Below, piece after piece: positions 21,786 through 31,716 of a stretch of 35,432 nt of DNA. A program made the position numbers and the translations under genes. The DNA comes from Erysipelotrichaceae bacterium. Lineage in GTDB: Bacteria > Bacillota_I > Bacilli_A > Erysipelotrichales > Erysipelotrichaceae. A model generated the notes under the pieces. It was not told where the DNA came from, did not search any database, and saw only the letters and a list, made by a program, of their open reading frames with translations. Location: positions 1 to 35,432 of the forward strand of contig JAAZCQ010000015.1 in the NCBI GenBank assembly GCA_012513225.1. The letters run 5' to 3'. Numbering within the stretch: the stretch's first letter is position 1; each line of letters begins with the position of its first letter.

Positions 21786-23167
21786 TGAATATAGAAGAAA
21801 AAGTATATGAAGCTTTAAATAATGCGAAATTAGTAAACGAAAAAATAAATGCAGTTATTAATTTTGTTGATCCAAAAGAACAATTAGAAAATTTAAATGA
21901 AGGAAAGTTATATGGAATGCCTATTGCACTTAAAGATAATATTAGTACAAAAGGTATAAAAACAACTGCAGCAAGTAAGATGTTAGAAAACTATGTGCCC
22001 ATATATGATGCATTTGTAGTTAAAAAACTTAAAGAAGCTGGTGCTGTTACAATTTGTAAAACAAGTATGGATGAATTAGCTATGGGTGGAACAAATCTAA
22101 CTGCTTGTATTGGACCAGTTTTAAATCCTTATGATTTAAAACGTATGTCAGGAGGATCAAGTGGAGGAAGTGCTGCACTTGTATCAAGTGGAGTAGTACC
22201 TTTAGCATTAGGTAGTGATACTGGAGATAGTGTTAGAAAACCCGCTAGTTTTTGTGGTGTAATTGGTGTAAAGCCTACTTATGGAAGAATCTCTAGGTAT
22301 GGAGTAATACCATATGCTTCTAGTTTAGACCATGTAGGCTACTTTACTAGAAATGTAAAAACTGCAAGTTTGACATTAGAAGTTCTTGCAGGAAGAGATG
22401 ATAATGATATGACTTCTAGTTTTAAAGAGGTAGAAGAATATTCAAAATTATTAAATAGTGATATACAAGGTAAAAAGATAGCAATCTTTAAAAATGTTAT
22501 TGATTCTCTTACTAATCAAAAAACAAAAGATATGTTTAATGATTTAATTATTAAATTAAAAGAAAAGGGTGCAACTATTGAAGAAGTATCTTTTAATGAT
22601 GATTTAATGAAAGCAATGTTACCTGCTTATTATTTGATATCAAATTGTGAAGCGGCTTCAAATCATTCAAATTTGGATGGATTAAGATTCGGTGTTCAAC
22701 AAGATGGTAGTGATACAAATGAGATAATGATAAATTCTAGAACAAAGGGTTTTGGTCCTTTAATTAGAAAAAGGTTTGTAATAGGAAGTTATGGTTTATT
22801 TGTAGAAAATCAAGATAGATTATTTAGACAAGCACAAAAAGTCAGAAGATTAATTGTTGAAGAAGTTAAAGAGTGCTTGGATAAATATGATTGTTTAATT
22901 GCTCCTGCAAGTAATGATATAGCACCATTATTAGATGATCACTCTAGAGATGAATTATCAGATCATTATTTAATTGCAGAAAACCATATGGTAATTGGTA
23001 ATTTTACAGGGTATCCTAGTATGACTTTACCTATGGGATTTATTGACAAATGTCCTATTGGTGTTAATATAACTCTTAAAGCATTTGATGAAGTAAATAT
23101 GTTTAACATAGGCTTAGCTATTGAAGAAAGCACAGGACTAAAAGATCTTGTTGCAAAGGTGATTTAA
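21785..23167 (+). CDS. gatA: Aspartyl/glutamyl-tRNA amidotransferase subunit A
   Basis: This amidase-signature subunit of 460 residues releases ammonia from glutamine for GatB. The Ser-cisSer-Lys triad is intact: Lys50 (IALKDN), Ser125 (GGSSGGSA) and nucleophile Ser149. The motif around the nucleophile reads GSDTGDSVRKPA, with Asp148 where most GatA proteins have Gly. As I recall, Mollicutes GatA proteins share this form, so it may be a lineage mark and not a defect. The protein is slightly shorter than Bacillus GatA. It is directly followed by gatB with no gap. Confidence 0.95.
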   Translation: MNIEEKVYEALNNAKLVNEKINAVINFVDPKEQLENLNEGKLYGMPIALKDNISTKGIKTTAASKMLENYVPIYDAFVVKKLKEAGAVTICKTSMDELAMGGTNLTACIGPVLNPYDLKRMSGGSSGGSAALVSSGVVPLALGSDTGDSVRKPASFCGVIGVKPTYGRISRYGVIPYASSLDHVGYFTRNVKTASLTLEVLAGRDDNDMTSSFKEVEEYSKLLNSDIQGKKIAIFKNVIDSLTNQKTKDMFNDLIIKLKEKGATIEEVSFNDDLMKAMLPAYYLISNCEAASNHSNLDGLRFGVQQDGSDTNEIMINSRTKGFGPLIRKRFVIGSYGLFVENQDRLFRQAQKVRRLIVEEVKECLDKYDCLIAPASNDIAPLLDDHSRDELSDHYLIAENHMVIGNFTGYPSMTLPMGFIDKCPIGVNITLKAFDEVNMFNIGLAIEESTGLKDLVAKVI

Positions 23168-24601
23168 ATGAATTATGAAGTAGTAATAGGTATTGAAATT
23201 CACTGTGAATTAAAGACAAAAACTAAGATGTTTTCAGGTGCACCAAGCAGCTTTGGTAATGAAGCTAATACAAATACAAATGAAATTGATTTAGGTCATC
23301 CTGGTACATTACCAAGTGTAAATAAAGAAGCTGTAAAAAAAGCGATACAGGCATGTGCTGCATTACATTTAGAAATAGATCCGTTGATTAAATTTGATAG
23401 AAAAAATTATTATTATTCTGATTTACCAAAAGGATATCAAATAACACAACAGTTTTTTCCAATAGGAAAAAATGGTTATGTTTATATAGATGATGGGGAT
23501 ACTAAAAAGAAAATTAGAATTAATAGAATACATTTAGAAGAAGATACTGCAAAACAATTTCATATTGGAAATGAAACTTTAATAGATTTTAATAGAGCTG
23601 GAACCCCTTTAATTGAAATTGTTTCTGAACCAGATATGACTAGTGGTAAACAAGCTGCACAGTATGTTGAAACTTTAAGACAAACTCTTTTATATATAGG
23701 CGTTTCTGATGTGAAAATGGAAGAGGGATCAATGAGATGTGATGTAAATATATCTCTAAATAAGCCTAATGAAGGTTATGGAGTTAAAACTGAAATAAAA
23801 AACTTAAATTCTATTGGAAATGTTCAAAAGGCTATAGACTATGAAATAGAAAGACAATCAAAGTTATTAGATGAAGGTAAAACTATTACTCAAGCTACAA
23901 GAAGATATGATGAAAGTACAAAAACAACAATTGAAATGAGAAAAAAAGGGGGAAGTATAGATTATAAATTCTTTCCTGAACCAAATATATTTCCAATAAG
24001 GCTTTTAGATGAGTGGGTAAGTGAGATTGTAAATAACTTACCTGAACTTCCAGAAGAAAGAAAAATAAGATATAAAAAAGATTATAATTTAAGCGATAAT
24101 GAAATTAATATTTATATTTCAAATAAAGAACTTGCATCGTTATTTGAAAATGTTATGAAATATACTGATAATGCAAAGGCTGTATCTAACTGGTTAATTA
24201 CTGATGTTCTTGCGTGGTTATCAAAAAATAATATAGATATTGTTAATTGCAAACTACAGCCAAAAGAATTAGCTAGTCTAATTAAGTTAATAGATGAAAA
24301 AGTGATATCTAACACTCAAGGAAAAGAAGTTGTTTTAGATGGTATCATGCAAGGTGAAGTGGCAAATGATGTAATTAAAAATAAAGGATTACAACAAGTA
24401 TCAGATATAGGTTTTATTTTAAACTTGATTAATGAAGTTCTTGATGAACAACCTCAATCTATAATAGATTATTCTAATGGTAAGGATAGGGCAGTTAAAT
24501 TTTTGGTTGGCCAAGTTATGAAGAAATCTAAAGGACAAGCAAATCCTGTATTAACAAATAAACTAATTATAGAAGAATTGAATAAACGTATAAATAAGTA
24601 G
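23168..24601 (+). CDS. gatB: Aspartyl/glutamyl-tRNA amidotransferase subunit B
   Basis: This 477-residue subunit holds the misacylated tRNA, phosphorylates the side-chain carboxylate and transfers ammonia to it. The N terminus YEVVIGIEIHCEL, the DLGHPGTLPSVN loop, KFDRKNYYYSDLPKGYQIT and MEEGSMRCDVN are all family signatures of the kinase core. The C-terminal third is the helical linker plus the YqeY-like tRNA-binding domain. It ends in TAG, which confirms UAG as a functional stop in this genome. Confidence 0.96.
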   Translation: MNYEVVIGIEIHCELKTKTKMFSGAPSSFGNEANTNTNEIDLGHPGTLPSVNKEAVKKAIQACAALHLEIDPLIKFDRKNYYYSDLPKGYQITQQFFPIGKNGYVYIDDGDTKKKIRINRIHLEEDTAKQFHIGNETLIDFNRAGTPLIEIVSEPDMTSGKQAAQYVETLRQTLLYIGVSDVKMEEGSMRCDVNISLNKPNEGYGVKTEIKNLNSIGNVQKAIDYEIERQSKLLDEGKTITQATRRYDESTKTTIEMRKKGGSIDYKFFPEPNIFPIRLLDEWVSEIVNNLPELPEERKIRYKKDYNLSDNEINIYISNKELASLFENVMKYTDNAKAVSNWLITDVLAWLSKNNIDIVNCKLQPKELASLIKLIDEKVISNTQGKEVVLDGIMQGEVANDVIKNKGLQQVSDIGFILNLINEVLDEQPQSIIDYSNGKDRAVKFLVGQVMKKSKGQANPVLTNKLIIEELNKRINK

Positions 24602-24632
24602 CAATATTTATATATATTGGGTAAAATATTGC
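24601..24632. repeat. Inverted repeat between gatB and the next gene
   Basis: GCAATATTT (24601-24609) and AAATATTGC (24624-24632) form a perfect nine-base inverted repeat with a 14-base spacer. There is no T tract after it, so it is a weak terminator candidate. It ends just before the AAAGGAG ribosome site of the following gene and could be an operator or a leader structure. Confidence 0.5.
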
Positions 24633-24651
24633 ATATAAAGGAGTAAAGAAT

Positions 24652-25347
24652 ATGACTCGAAAGAAAAGTACAAAAAAAAGAACAAATAAAAAACGTTCAG
24701 TAAATAAGGCTAATGTTATTTTAGTAGTTGGGTTAATAATTATTGCATTGCCATTTTTAATTATTGGATGGATTGTTATATCAGCTTCTTTAGATACTGG
24801 AACACCAATTCTTGGCGAAAGATATAAAGGAGATTTAGACCCAGCAATTACAAAATCTGATATCACTAGTATTGAAAGCAAGATTAAAAGTATAGATGGT
24901 GTAGAAAAGTCTAGTGTTGAACTAGCAACAGCTACTTTAAGAGTATATGCAGATGTTGAAGATGGATATACTGCAGAACAAGCAGAACAAAAAGCAAATG
25001 AAGTTTTTGATTCTGTATTATCTGTATTAGATTTGAATACATATTTTTCTCAAACTGAAACTAAAAAAATGTATGATTTAGAAATTCATGTATATAACCT
25101 AAGTAAAAACAGAGATAGTGATGATTTTGTATATGTAATAATGACAAAAACATCTGGAATGGATACTGCGAGTACACAACTTGTTTCTGAACCAATCGAT
25201 GCGGAACTAGCACAACAATTAAGAGATGATGTAGAAAATAGAAATAATCCTAAACCAACAGCAGATGATGATGGGGATATGACTGTAGGTACTGATGAAA
25301 TTGAAGCTACAGAAGAATCAACGGAAGGATCAGAAGATACTGAATAA
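24652..25347 (+). CDS. Single-pass membrane protein of unknown function
   Basis: I do not recognise this 231-residue protein. It has a very basic N terminus (Lys/Arg-rich up to about residue 18), one membrane segment (about 23-47), a folded extracellular part of about 150 residues, and an acidic low-complexity tail rich in Glu, Asp, Thr and Ser (about 195-231). The positive-inside rule places the C terminus outside the cell. The outer part has the feel of a small alpha/beta domain (SIESKIKSIDGVEKSSVEL, then LRVYADVEDG) resembling a BON-like or heavy-metal-associated fold, but this is only an impression. A good AAAGGAG ribosome site and a terminator directly at its stop codon support it as a real gene. 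Confidence 0.8.
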   Translation: MTRKKSTKKRTNKKRSVNKANVILVVGLIIIALPFLIIGWIVISASLDTGTPILGERYKGDLDPAITKSDITSIESKIKSIDGVEKSSVELATATLRVYADVEDGYTAEQAEQKANEVFDSVLSVLDLNTYFSQTETKKMYDLEIHVYNLSKNRDSDDFVYVIMTKTSGMDTASTQLVSEPIDAELAQQLRDDVENRNNPKPTADDDGDMTVGTDEIEATEESTEGSEDTE

Positions 25348-25348
25348 G

Positions 25349-25374
25349 GTTCCTTATATGAGGAACTTTTTTTT
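25349..25374 (+). terminator. Rho-independent terminator
   Basis: GTTCCTT (25349-25355) pairs with GAGGAAC (25360-25366) around the loop ATAT, followed by eight T residues (25367-25374). It starts two bases after the stop of the preceding gene. Confidence 0.85.
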
Positions 25375-25490
25375 ATGATTATTAAATATTCTTTTAAATA
25401 AGGTAAATACATGAAATTAATTTTCTAAATACTTGTTATATTTATAGTTACAAGAAATATTTTGTATTATTAATATAGGAGATAGAAATA

Positions 25491-26792
25491 ATGAAAGAAA
25501 TAATAAAAAAACGTGTTGTACCTGCTATGAATAAATTTATAGCTAGTCCTTCTTTGATTGCGGTTAAGGATGGAATGATTGCTACTATGGCATTAACAAT
25601 TGTAGGATCTATATTTTTATTGTTAGCAAAATTCCCATATGAACCTATCGCAGATTGGTTTTTAAAGATGGATATTACACCGGTATTTATGCAAGTTAAT
25701 AAGGCAACATTTGATATATTAGGCTTAGTGTCTGTATTTTCTATTGGATATTATTATGCAAAAGCAAAAAAAGTTGAAGCATTGTCTTCTGGTATCCTAT
25801 CTTTAGTTTCTTATCTTATATTAATTGAACAAAGTGTTAAGATTGAAGATTATAGTGGATTAGTAAGTAATATTATACCTACATCTTATCTTGGATCTAA
25901 AGGTATGGTTGCAGCAATTATTATTGGATTAAGTGCGGGAAAAGTATATTCATATTTTAATTTAAAAGGTTTTACTATAAAGATGCCTGAATCAGTTCCA
26001 AAAGAAGTTTCTAATTCATTTGCTGCAATTATCCCAGGTGCTTTAATAATTAGTATTAGTGCATTATTATATGGAATTTTAAGAGCTTATGATACTTCTT
26101 TTATTGATATAATTTATAAAGTTATTCAAACACCTTTACAATATTTAACATCTTCTTTTTGGGGAGCTATTGGAATGGCTTTTATTACATCTTTCTTATG
26201 GTGGTTTGGTGTTCATGGAGGCTCTATAGTATCGGGTGTTTTAGGTGGAGTGCTAACTGCAAATATGCTTACTAATCAAGCGATAATTGATGCAGGACAA
26301 GTTTTGAATTCTACTAAGGGGCATATTGTTACATATAATTTTAGAACATTGTTATTAAATATAACTGGTTCAGGAATAACAATAGGGATAGTATTATATT
26401 TCTTATTTTTCGCAAAAAGTGAACAGTTTAAAAAACTTGGTAAACTCAGTATTGGATCTACTATATTTAATATTAATGAACCGGTATTATTTGGAACACC
26501 TATTGTTTTAAATCCTTTAATGTTAATTCCATTTGTAGGAGTTCCTGTAGTAAGTGTTGCAGTTTCTTATATTGCGATGGATTTAGGATTAGTCCCATTA
26601 CTTGGAGCTATAAATCCTCCTTGGACAACACCTGTAATAATCTCCGGCTTAATTACTGGTGGATATAGAGTTGCATTATTACAAATTGTTTTAATTGCTA
26701 TATCATTTTTTGGATATTTTCCTTTTATTAGAAAACTTGATTTAATTAATTTAGAACAAGAGCAAGCAAGTAAAAATAAAATTGAAAATTAG
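25491..26792 (+). CDS. PTS lactose/cellobiose-family EIIC permease without adjacent EIIA or EIIB
   Basis: This 433-residue multi-pass permease belongs to the same family as the EIIC at 6871. The sugar-site residues are His242 (FGVHG) and Glu330 (NINEP), and the PPWTTPVIISG segment is family-typical. No EIIA or EIIB gene lies beside it, so it must borrow these from elsewhere, possibly from the 6230-6867 pair. Its C terminus FPFIRKLDLINLEQEQ aligns with the tail that follows the TAG in the first EIIC. An AGGAGATAG ribosome site precedes it, and the next gene (NagB-like) follows after 30 bases, pointing to joint use for an amino- or hexose-type sugar. Confidence 0.93.
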   Translation: MKEIIKKRVVPAMNKFIASPSLIAVKDGMIATMALTIVGSIFLLLAKFPYEPIADWFLKMDITPVFMQVNKATFDILGLVSVFSIGYYYAKAKKVEALSSGILSLVSYLILIEQSVKIEDYSGLVSNIIPTSYLGSKGMVAAIIIGLSAGKVYSYFNLKGFTIKMPESVPKEVSNSFAAIIPGALIISISALLYGILRAYDTSFIDIIYKVIQTPLQYLTSSFWGAIGMAFITSFLWWFGVHGGSIVSGVLGGVLTANMLTNQAIIDAGQVLNSTKGHIVTYNFRTLLLNITGSGITIGIVLYFLFFAKSEQFKKLGKLSIGSTIFNINEPVLFGTPIVLNPLMLIPFVGVPVVSVAVSYIAMDLGLVPLLGAINPPWTTPVIISGLITGGYRVALLQIVLIAISFFGYFPFIRKLDLINLEQEQASKNKIEN

Positions 26793-26822
26793 TATATAAT
26801 AAATTTAAAGAAGGAGAATTTT

Positions 26823-27542
26823 ATGAAGCTTATAATTGAAGAAACTGAAGAATTAATGTCTGAATCAGCAATGCATATTTTATTAGGTGCAATGATGCAG
26901 GATAAAAGAGTAAACATTTCTTTAACATCGGGGAGAAGTCCAAAAACTTTATATAAAATGCTTGTTCCAAAAGTAAAAGATCAAGAAAAATTTAAAGATA
27001 TTGAATATTATTTATTTGATGATTCACCTTATATAGGAGAGCCTCATGGTGGTAATTGGAAAGAAATGCAGGAACTTTTTTTTCAAAAAGCAAATATTCC
27101 TGAAGAAAAAATTCATATTACTACATTAGATAATTGGGAAACCTATGATGAAGAAATTAAAAATGCTGGAGGTATAGATGTAATGGTTATAGGTTTAGGC
27201 TATGATGGACATTTTTGTGGTAATTGTCCTAGGTGTACACCACTTGATTCATATACTTATTGTTTAGACTGGCAAGTTAAAAAAGATGCTAATCCAGACT
27301 ATGGAGATAGACCAACACAACCTTATTCACTTACAATGGGTCCAAAAAGTTTAATGAGAGTAAAACATTTAGTTATGATTGTAAATGGAGAAGAAAAAGC
27401 AGAAATTTTTAAAAGAATGCTTGATGAACCTATAAGTGATGAAAACCCTGCTACAATATTAAAATTACATCCTAACTTTACTATTATTGCAGATAAAGCT
27501 GCAGCAAAATATATTAATTTAAAAGATTATCAAAGACTATAA
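26823..27542 (+). CDS. NagB-like sugar-phosphate isomerase/lactonase family protein
   Basis: This 239-residue cytosolic protein belongs to the superfamily of glucosamine-6-phosphate deaminase and 6-phosphogluconolactonase. It has the phosphate-binding SLTSGRSPKTLY loop, FDDSPY at the position of the NagB LDEY motif, and GLGYDGH with Asp128 and His130. The following segment reads FCGNCP, so the NagB active-site Glu148 (in the NEP sequence) is replaced by Cys135, and two more Cys lie nearby (132, 138). It is therefore probably not a standard deaminase. It is coupled to the orphan EIIC and is likely to act on the sugar phosphate that system delivers. Function is inferred only at family level. 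Confidence 0.82.
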   Translation: MKLIIEETEELMSESAMHILLGAMMQDKRVNISLTSGRSPKTLYKMLVPKVKDQEKFKDIEYYLFDDSPYIGEPHGGNWKEMQELFFQKANIPEEKIHITTLDNWETYDEEIKNAGGIDVMVIGLGYDGHFCGNCPRCTPLDSYTYCLDWQVKKDANPDYGDRPTQPYSLTMGPKSLMRVKHLVMIVNGEEKAEIFKRMLDEPISDENPATILKLHPNFTIIADKAAAKYINLKDYQRL

Positions 27543-27564
27543 AACCTGATATTAATCAGGTTTT
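27541..27564. terminator. Bidirectional terminator between convergent genes
   Basis: AAAACCTGAT and ATCAGGTTTT form a perfect ten-pair stem with an ATTA loop. The A and T arms allow it to act for both flanking genes. It overlaps the stop codon of the NagB-like gene. Confidence 0.85.
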
Positions 27565-27567
27565 AAT

Positions 27568-28584
27568 TTATTTTGATTTATTTTTATGATATATATTTTT
27601 AATTTCCTTAAGAGCATCTTGTAGTGTATTAGATTTTGCACTTGGATTTCTATGTAACAGTGCAATTGCTTTACTATATTCTTTATCTTTTCTATTTAGT
27701 ATTTCGTTTTGTAGTTTGTTAACATTTGATTGTAATGATTCTAGTGTTGATAAAGTTTCTTGTAATGATTCTGATTCCATATGAGTAATATCTTCATTTA
27801 ATCTATTTGATATAGATTCTATTGAATTTGTAATATTATTATTTAGTATACTTAAAATATTAGATTTTTTATTCTTATATTCATCTAGTCTATGTATCAA
27901 TTTTTCTTTATTTGATTTATATAGTTCTAATTCTATATTTTTTGCAGTTTCTATTCTTTCTTCAAAATCTTTAATTGTAGATGAAACTGGCTCTAGTTTT
28001 GTTGAGATTTCATTTATTTTTTGTTCTATTGTTTCTATAGCTTTATTATTAGCAGCAACACTTGTAATTAATTCTTTTAAATCAAGTGCATTTCTAACTG
28101 ATTGTGTTGTATCAGCTACAAATAATACTGTAAATATTAGTGTAATAATATCTAAGATATTTCTAGGTATTAATAAAAGAAATTTATCTACATATACATG
28201 AAGAAAAAAAACTAAAAATAATGAAAAGAATCCCCATGCGATAGAAACATGTAGACATATATGTCCATTTAAATTAAATGGCTCTGATGAATAGTCCCAA
28301 TATCTTACTTTAAATAATTTATTCATTAGCCATCCTGTTATATATTCTAGAATTGTAGCACTTATTATACCTATAATAAAAACATGTAGATAACTATCTG
28401 AAAATGGTTTTGTTGATATGAGAATTATTAAAGCTCCAAAACCATATATAGGAAGCCATGGTCCAAATAAAAAACCTCTATTAACAAACTCTTTTTGTTT
28501 TATGGATACAAAACTTGTTTCCCAAATCCATCCTGCCAGGCTATATAAGAAGAATAATGATAACCAATAACTTTGATAATTCAT
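27568..28584 (-). CDS. CmpB-family (putative ABC transporter permease) membrane protein with coiled coil
   Basis: This 338-residue protein starts with about five membrane segments (residues 5-160) carrying the family pattern AGWIWETSF, NRGFLFGPWLPIYGFGA and WDYSSEPFNLNGHICL. These match the PF06541-type family, often annotated as a putative ABC transporter permease although no ATPase partner is nearby and transport is unproven. The C-terminal half (about 170-330) is charged and helical with heptad-like repeats, so a cytosolic coiled coil is likely. It is transcribed alone, divergent from the third GH1 gene. Biological role is unknown. Confidence 0.8.
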   Translation of the reverse strand: MNYQSYWLSLFFLYSLAGWIWETSFVSIKQKEFVNRGFLFGPWLPIYGFGALIILISTKPFSDSYLHVFIIGIISATILEYITGWLMNKLFKVRYWDYSSEPFNLNGHICLHVSIAWGFFSLFLVFFLHVYVDKFLLLIPRNILDIITLIFTVLFVADTTQSVRNALDLKELITSVAANNKAIETIEQKINEISTKLEPVSSTIKDFEERIETAKNIELELYKSNKEKLIHRLDEYKNKKSNILSILNNNITNSIESISNRLNEDITHMESESLQETLSTLESLQSNVNKLQNEILNRKDKEYSKAIALLHRNPSAKSNTLQDALKEIKNIYHKNKSK

Positions 28585-28743
28585 TTTTTTACCTCTATTA
28601 ATTAAAATTTCTTTCCCTTATATAATATCATTTATAAATATGAATTATTTATATTTATTGTAAATAAGTTAAATGTTAGATTAATAACTTTATTTCTAGT
28701 ATATTTATATTATAGATATAGAAAAAGAATCATAAAAAGATAA

Positions 28744-30204
<1,461 letters not shown>

Positions 30205-30210
30205 ATCTAA

Positions 30211-30290
30211 ATTTCTATAAATAAGGATGGTACGTATTAACATGTATCATCTTTTTTATTTGTTTTTTTAAAGTTAAAATTAAATATTAG
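30211..30290 (+). repeat. Hairpin-containing repeat, copy A (terminator of the third GH1 gene)
   Basis: AAGGATGGTACGT (30223-30235) pairs with ATGTATCATC plus the first T residues, followed by T6 (30252-30257), so it can terminate the GH1 transcript. The whole stretch, from AATAAGGATG through AAGTTAAAAT to AATATT, recurs with substitutions at 33800-33875. Confidence 0.65.
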
Positions 30291-30300
30291 AGTCTTATTT

Positions 30301-30342
30301 TAGTCAATATTTTATAAACTGGTGTCCAGAAATAATTGACTA
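30301..30342. repeat. Nested inverted repeat
   Basis: TAGTCAAT (30301-30308) and ATTGACTA (30335-30342) are perfect inverted copies, enclosing a second small hairpin CTGG-TGT-CCAG. The unit could be the end of a degraded insertion element or a binding site. Confidence 0.45.
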
Positions 30343-30627
30343 GAACTAATGGAAAATATATGATTAAATAATATATATTTGCTTTAAATAATATTTTTTC
30401 TATTTTTTTATTATGTTTTAAAAGCTTAACTTCAATAGCTATATGTACTATAATAGTAATTGCTATATGTACTTGTTTTGTAGAAAAGATTCTTAAAAAA
30501 ATATGAAAATATTTTTGAGTTATTAAAGAAGTAGAATAAATTTTAAAGTTTAATTAATATAAATATAATATACGTTAATAAGACTATTTTTAATAATTGT
30601 ATAAAAAGAAAAACAGGATGTGTAAAA

Positions 30628-31704
30628 ATGAGTGACAATAATATCAAAGTAGTAACTTTAATACCCTCACTAAACCCTTGCAAGAAAACAATTGATTATA
30701 TTGAAGAGCTTATTAAAATAGGTTTTTGCAATATAATCATCATTAATGATGGAAGTAGTTCTGATTATGATCATATTTTTAAATTGTTAGAGAAAAAACA
30801 ACAATGTACTGTTTTAAAGCATGCAGTAAATCTTGGGAAAGGTCGTGCATTAAAAACAGGATTTAATTATATTTTTAATAACTTTGAAAAAAGTGATATT
30901 TGTGGAGTAGTAACAGCTGATGCAGATGGTCAACATTCAGCAGAAGATACATTAAAAGTTGCTTTAGCATTAGATAAGAGTAAAGAAAGCTTAGTTTTAG
31001 GAACAAGAAATTTTGATGACAAAAATGTTCCCTTTAAAAGCAGCTTTGGAAATAATACTACTACAATGATATTTAAATTTTTATATTCTAAAAAAATAAA
31101 AGATACTCAAACGGGATTAAGGGCTATACCGTTTGATTTTTTGACTACTTGTATTTCTTTACCCGGTGAGAGATTTGAATACGAAATTAATATGTTGATA
31201 ACCGCCGTTAAAGAAAAAATCAATATAATTGAAGAAGAAATAGAAACTATATATTATGAAGATAATCGCGAAACACATTTTGATCCTATTAAAGATTCTA
31301 TAAAAATATATATAGTAATGTTCAAGCATTTTTTTAAATATATAATTTCAAGTTTAACATCAGCATTAATTGATATATTATTGTTTGCATTATTAACAAA
31401 AGTTGTTTTTAATAATTCTAACACATCAAAAACAATATTTTTAAGTACTTTATTTGCAAGAATATGCTCTTCTTTGTTTAATTATACGGTTAACAAGAAC
31501 ATTGTTTTTTCAAATAAAGTAAGTAGTAAAAAAACTTTTTTTAAATTTTATACTCTGAGTGTATTACTGATGATTATTTCATGGGGATTTGTAACTTGGT
31601 TATATAGGTTATTTAGAGTTGATACTACTGTTATAAAAATATTAGTTGATTTGATATTGTTTTTTGTTAGTTATCAGATTCAAAGATTATGGATATTCAA
31701 ATAG
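30628..31704 (+). CDS. Bifunctional GT2 glycosyltransferase / GtrA-like flippase
   Basis: This 358-residue protein fuses two parts. Residues 1 to about 225 form a GT2 domain of the GtrB/dolichyl-phosphate-mannose-synthase type, with INDGSSS, the DADGQH metal motif (Asp98, Asp100) and TQTGLRAIP. It would load a hexose onto undecaprenyl phosphate at the inner membrane face. Residues from about 228 form a four-helix GtrA domain, the presumed flippase for that lipid-linked sugar. The next gene encodes a GT-C-like protein, completing the usual three-component surface glycosylation set with the first two steps in one chain. The sugar and acceptor are not readable. The ribosome site (AGGATG) is moderate. 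Confidence 0.9.
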   Translation: MSDNNIKVVTLIPSLNPCKKTIDYIEELIKIGFCNIIIINDGSSSDYDHIFKLLEKKQQCTVLKHAVNLGKGRALKTGFNYIFNNFEKSDICGVVTADADGQHSAEDTLKVALALDKSKESLVLGTRNFDDKNVPFKSSFGNNTTTMIFKFLYSKKIKDTQTGLRAIPFDFLTTCISLPGERFEYEINMLITAVKEKINIIEEEIETIYYEDNRETHFDPIKDSIKIYIVMFKHFFKYIISSLTSALIDILLFALLTKVVFNNSNTSKTIFLSTLFARICSSLFNYTVNKNIVFSNKVSSKKTFFKFYTLSVLLMIISWGFVTWLYRLFRVDTTVIKILVDLILFFVSYQIQRLWIFK

Positions 31705-31716
31705 GGAGAAAATGAT

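Larger units (their letters stand above)
30205..30627. other. Long intergenic region with hairpin repeat, second inverted repeat and possible ORF remnant
   Basis: In order it holds a terminator hairpin that is part of a repeat shared with 33800-33875, a structured inverted repeat (30301-30342), and a stretch (about 30377-30505) that reads as a hydrophobic peptide ending FVEKILKKI but has no start and is blocked by an upstream TAA. A TATAAT at 30564-30569 may be the -10 element of the glycosyltransferase gene. No intact gene is seen. Confidence 0.5.

Noticed and set aside
24567-25412. Minus-strand reading frames opposite the membrane protein gene
   Set aside because: They lie antisense to a well-supported gene with its own ribosome site and terminator, have low-complexity composition and no recognisable domain.
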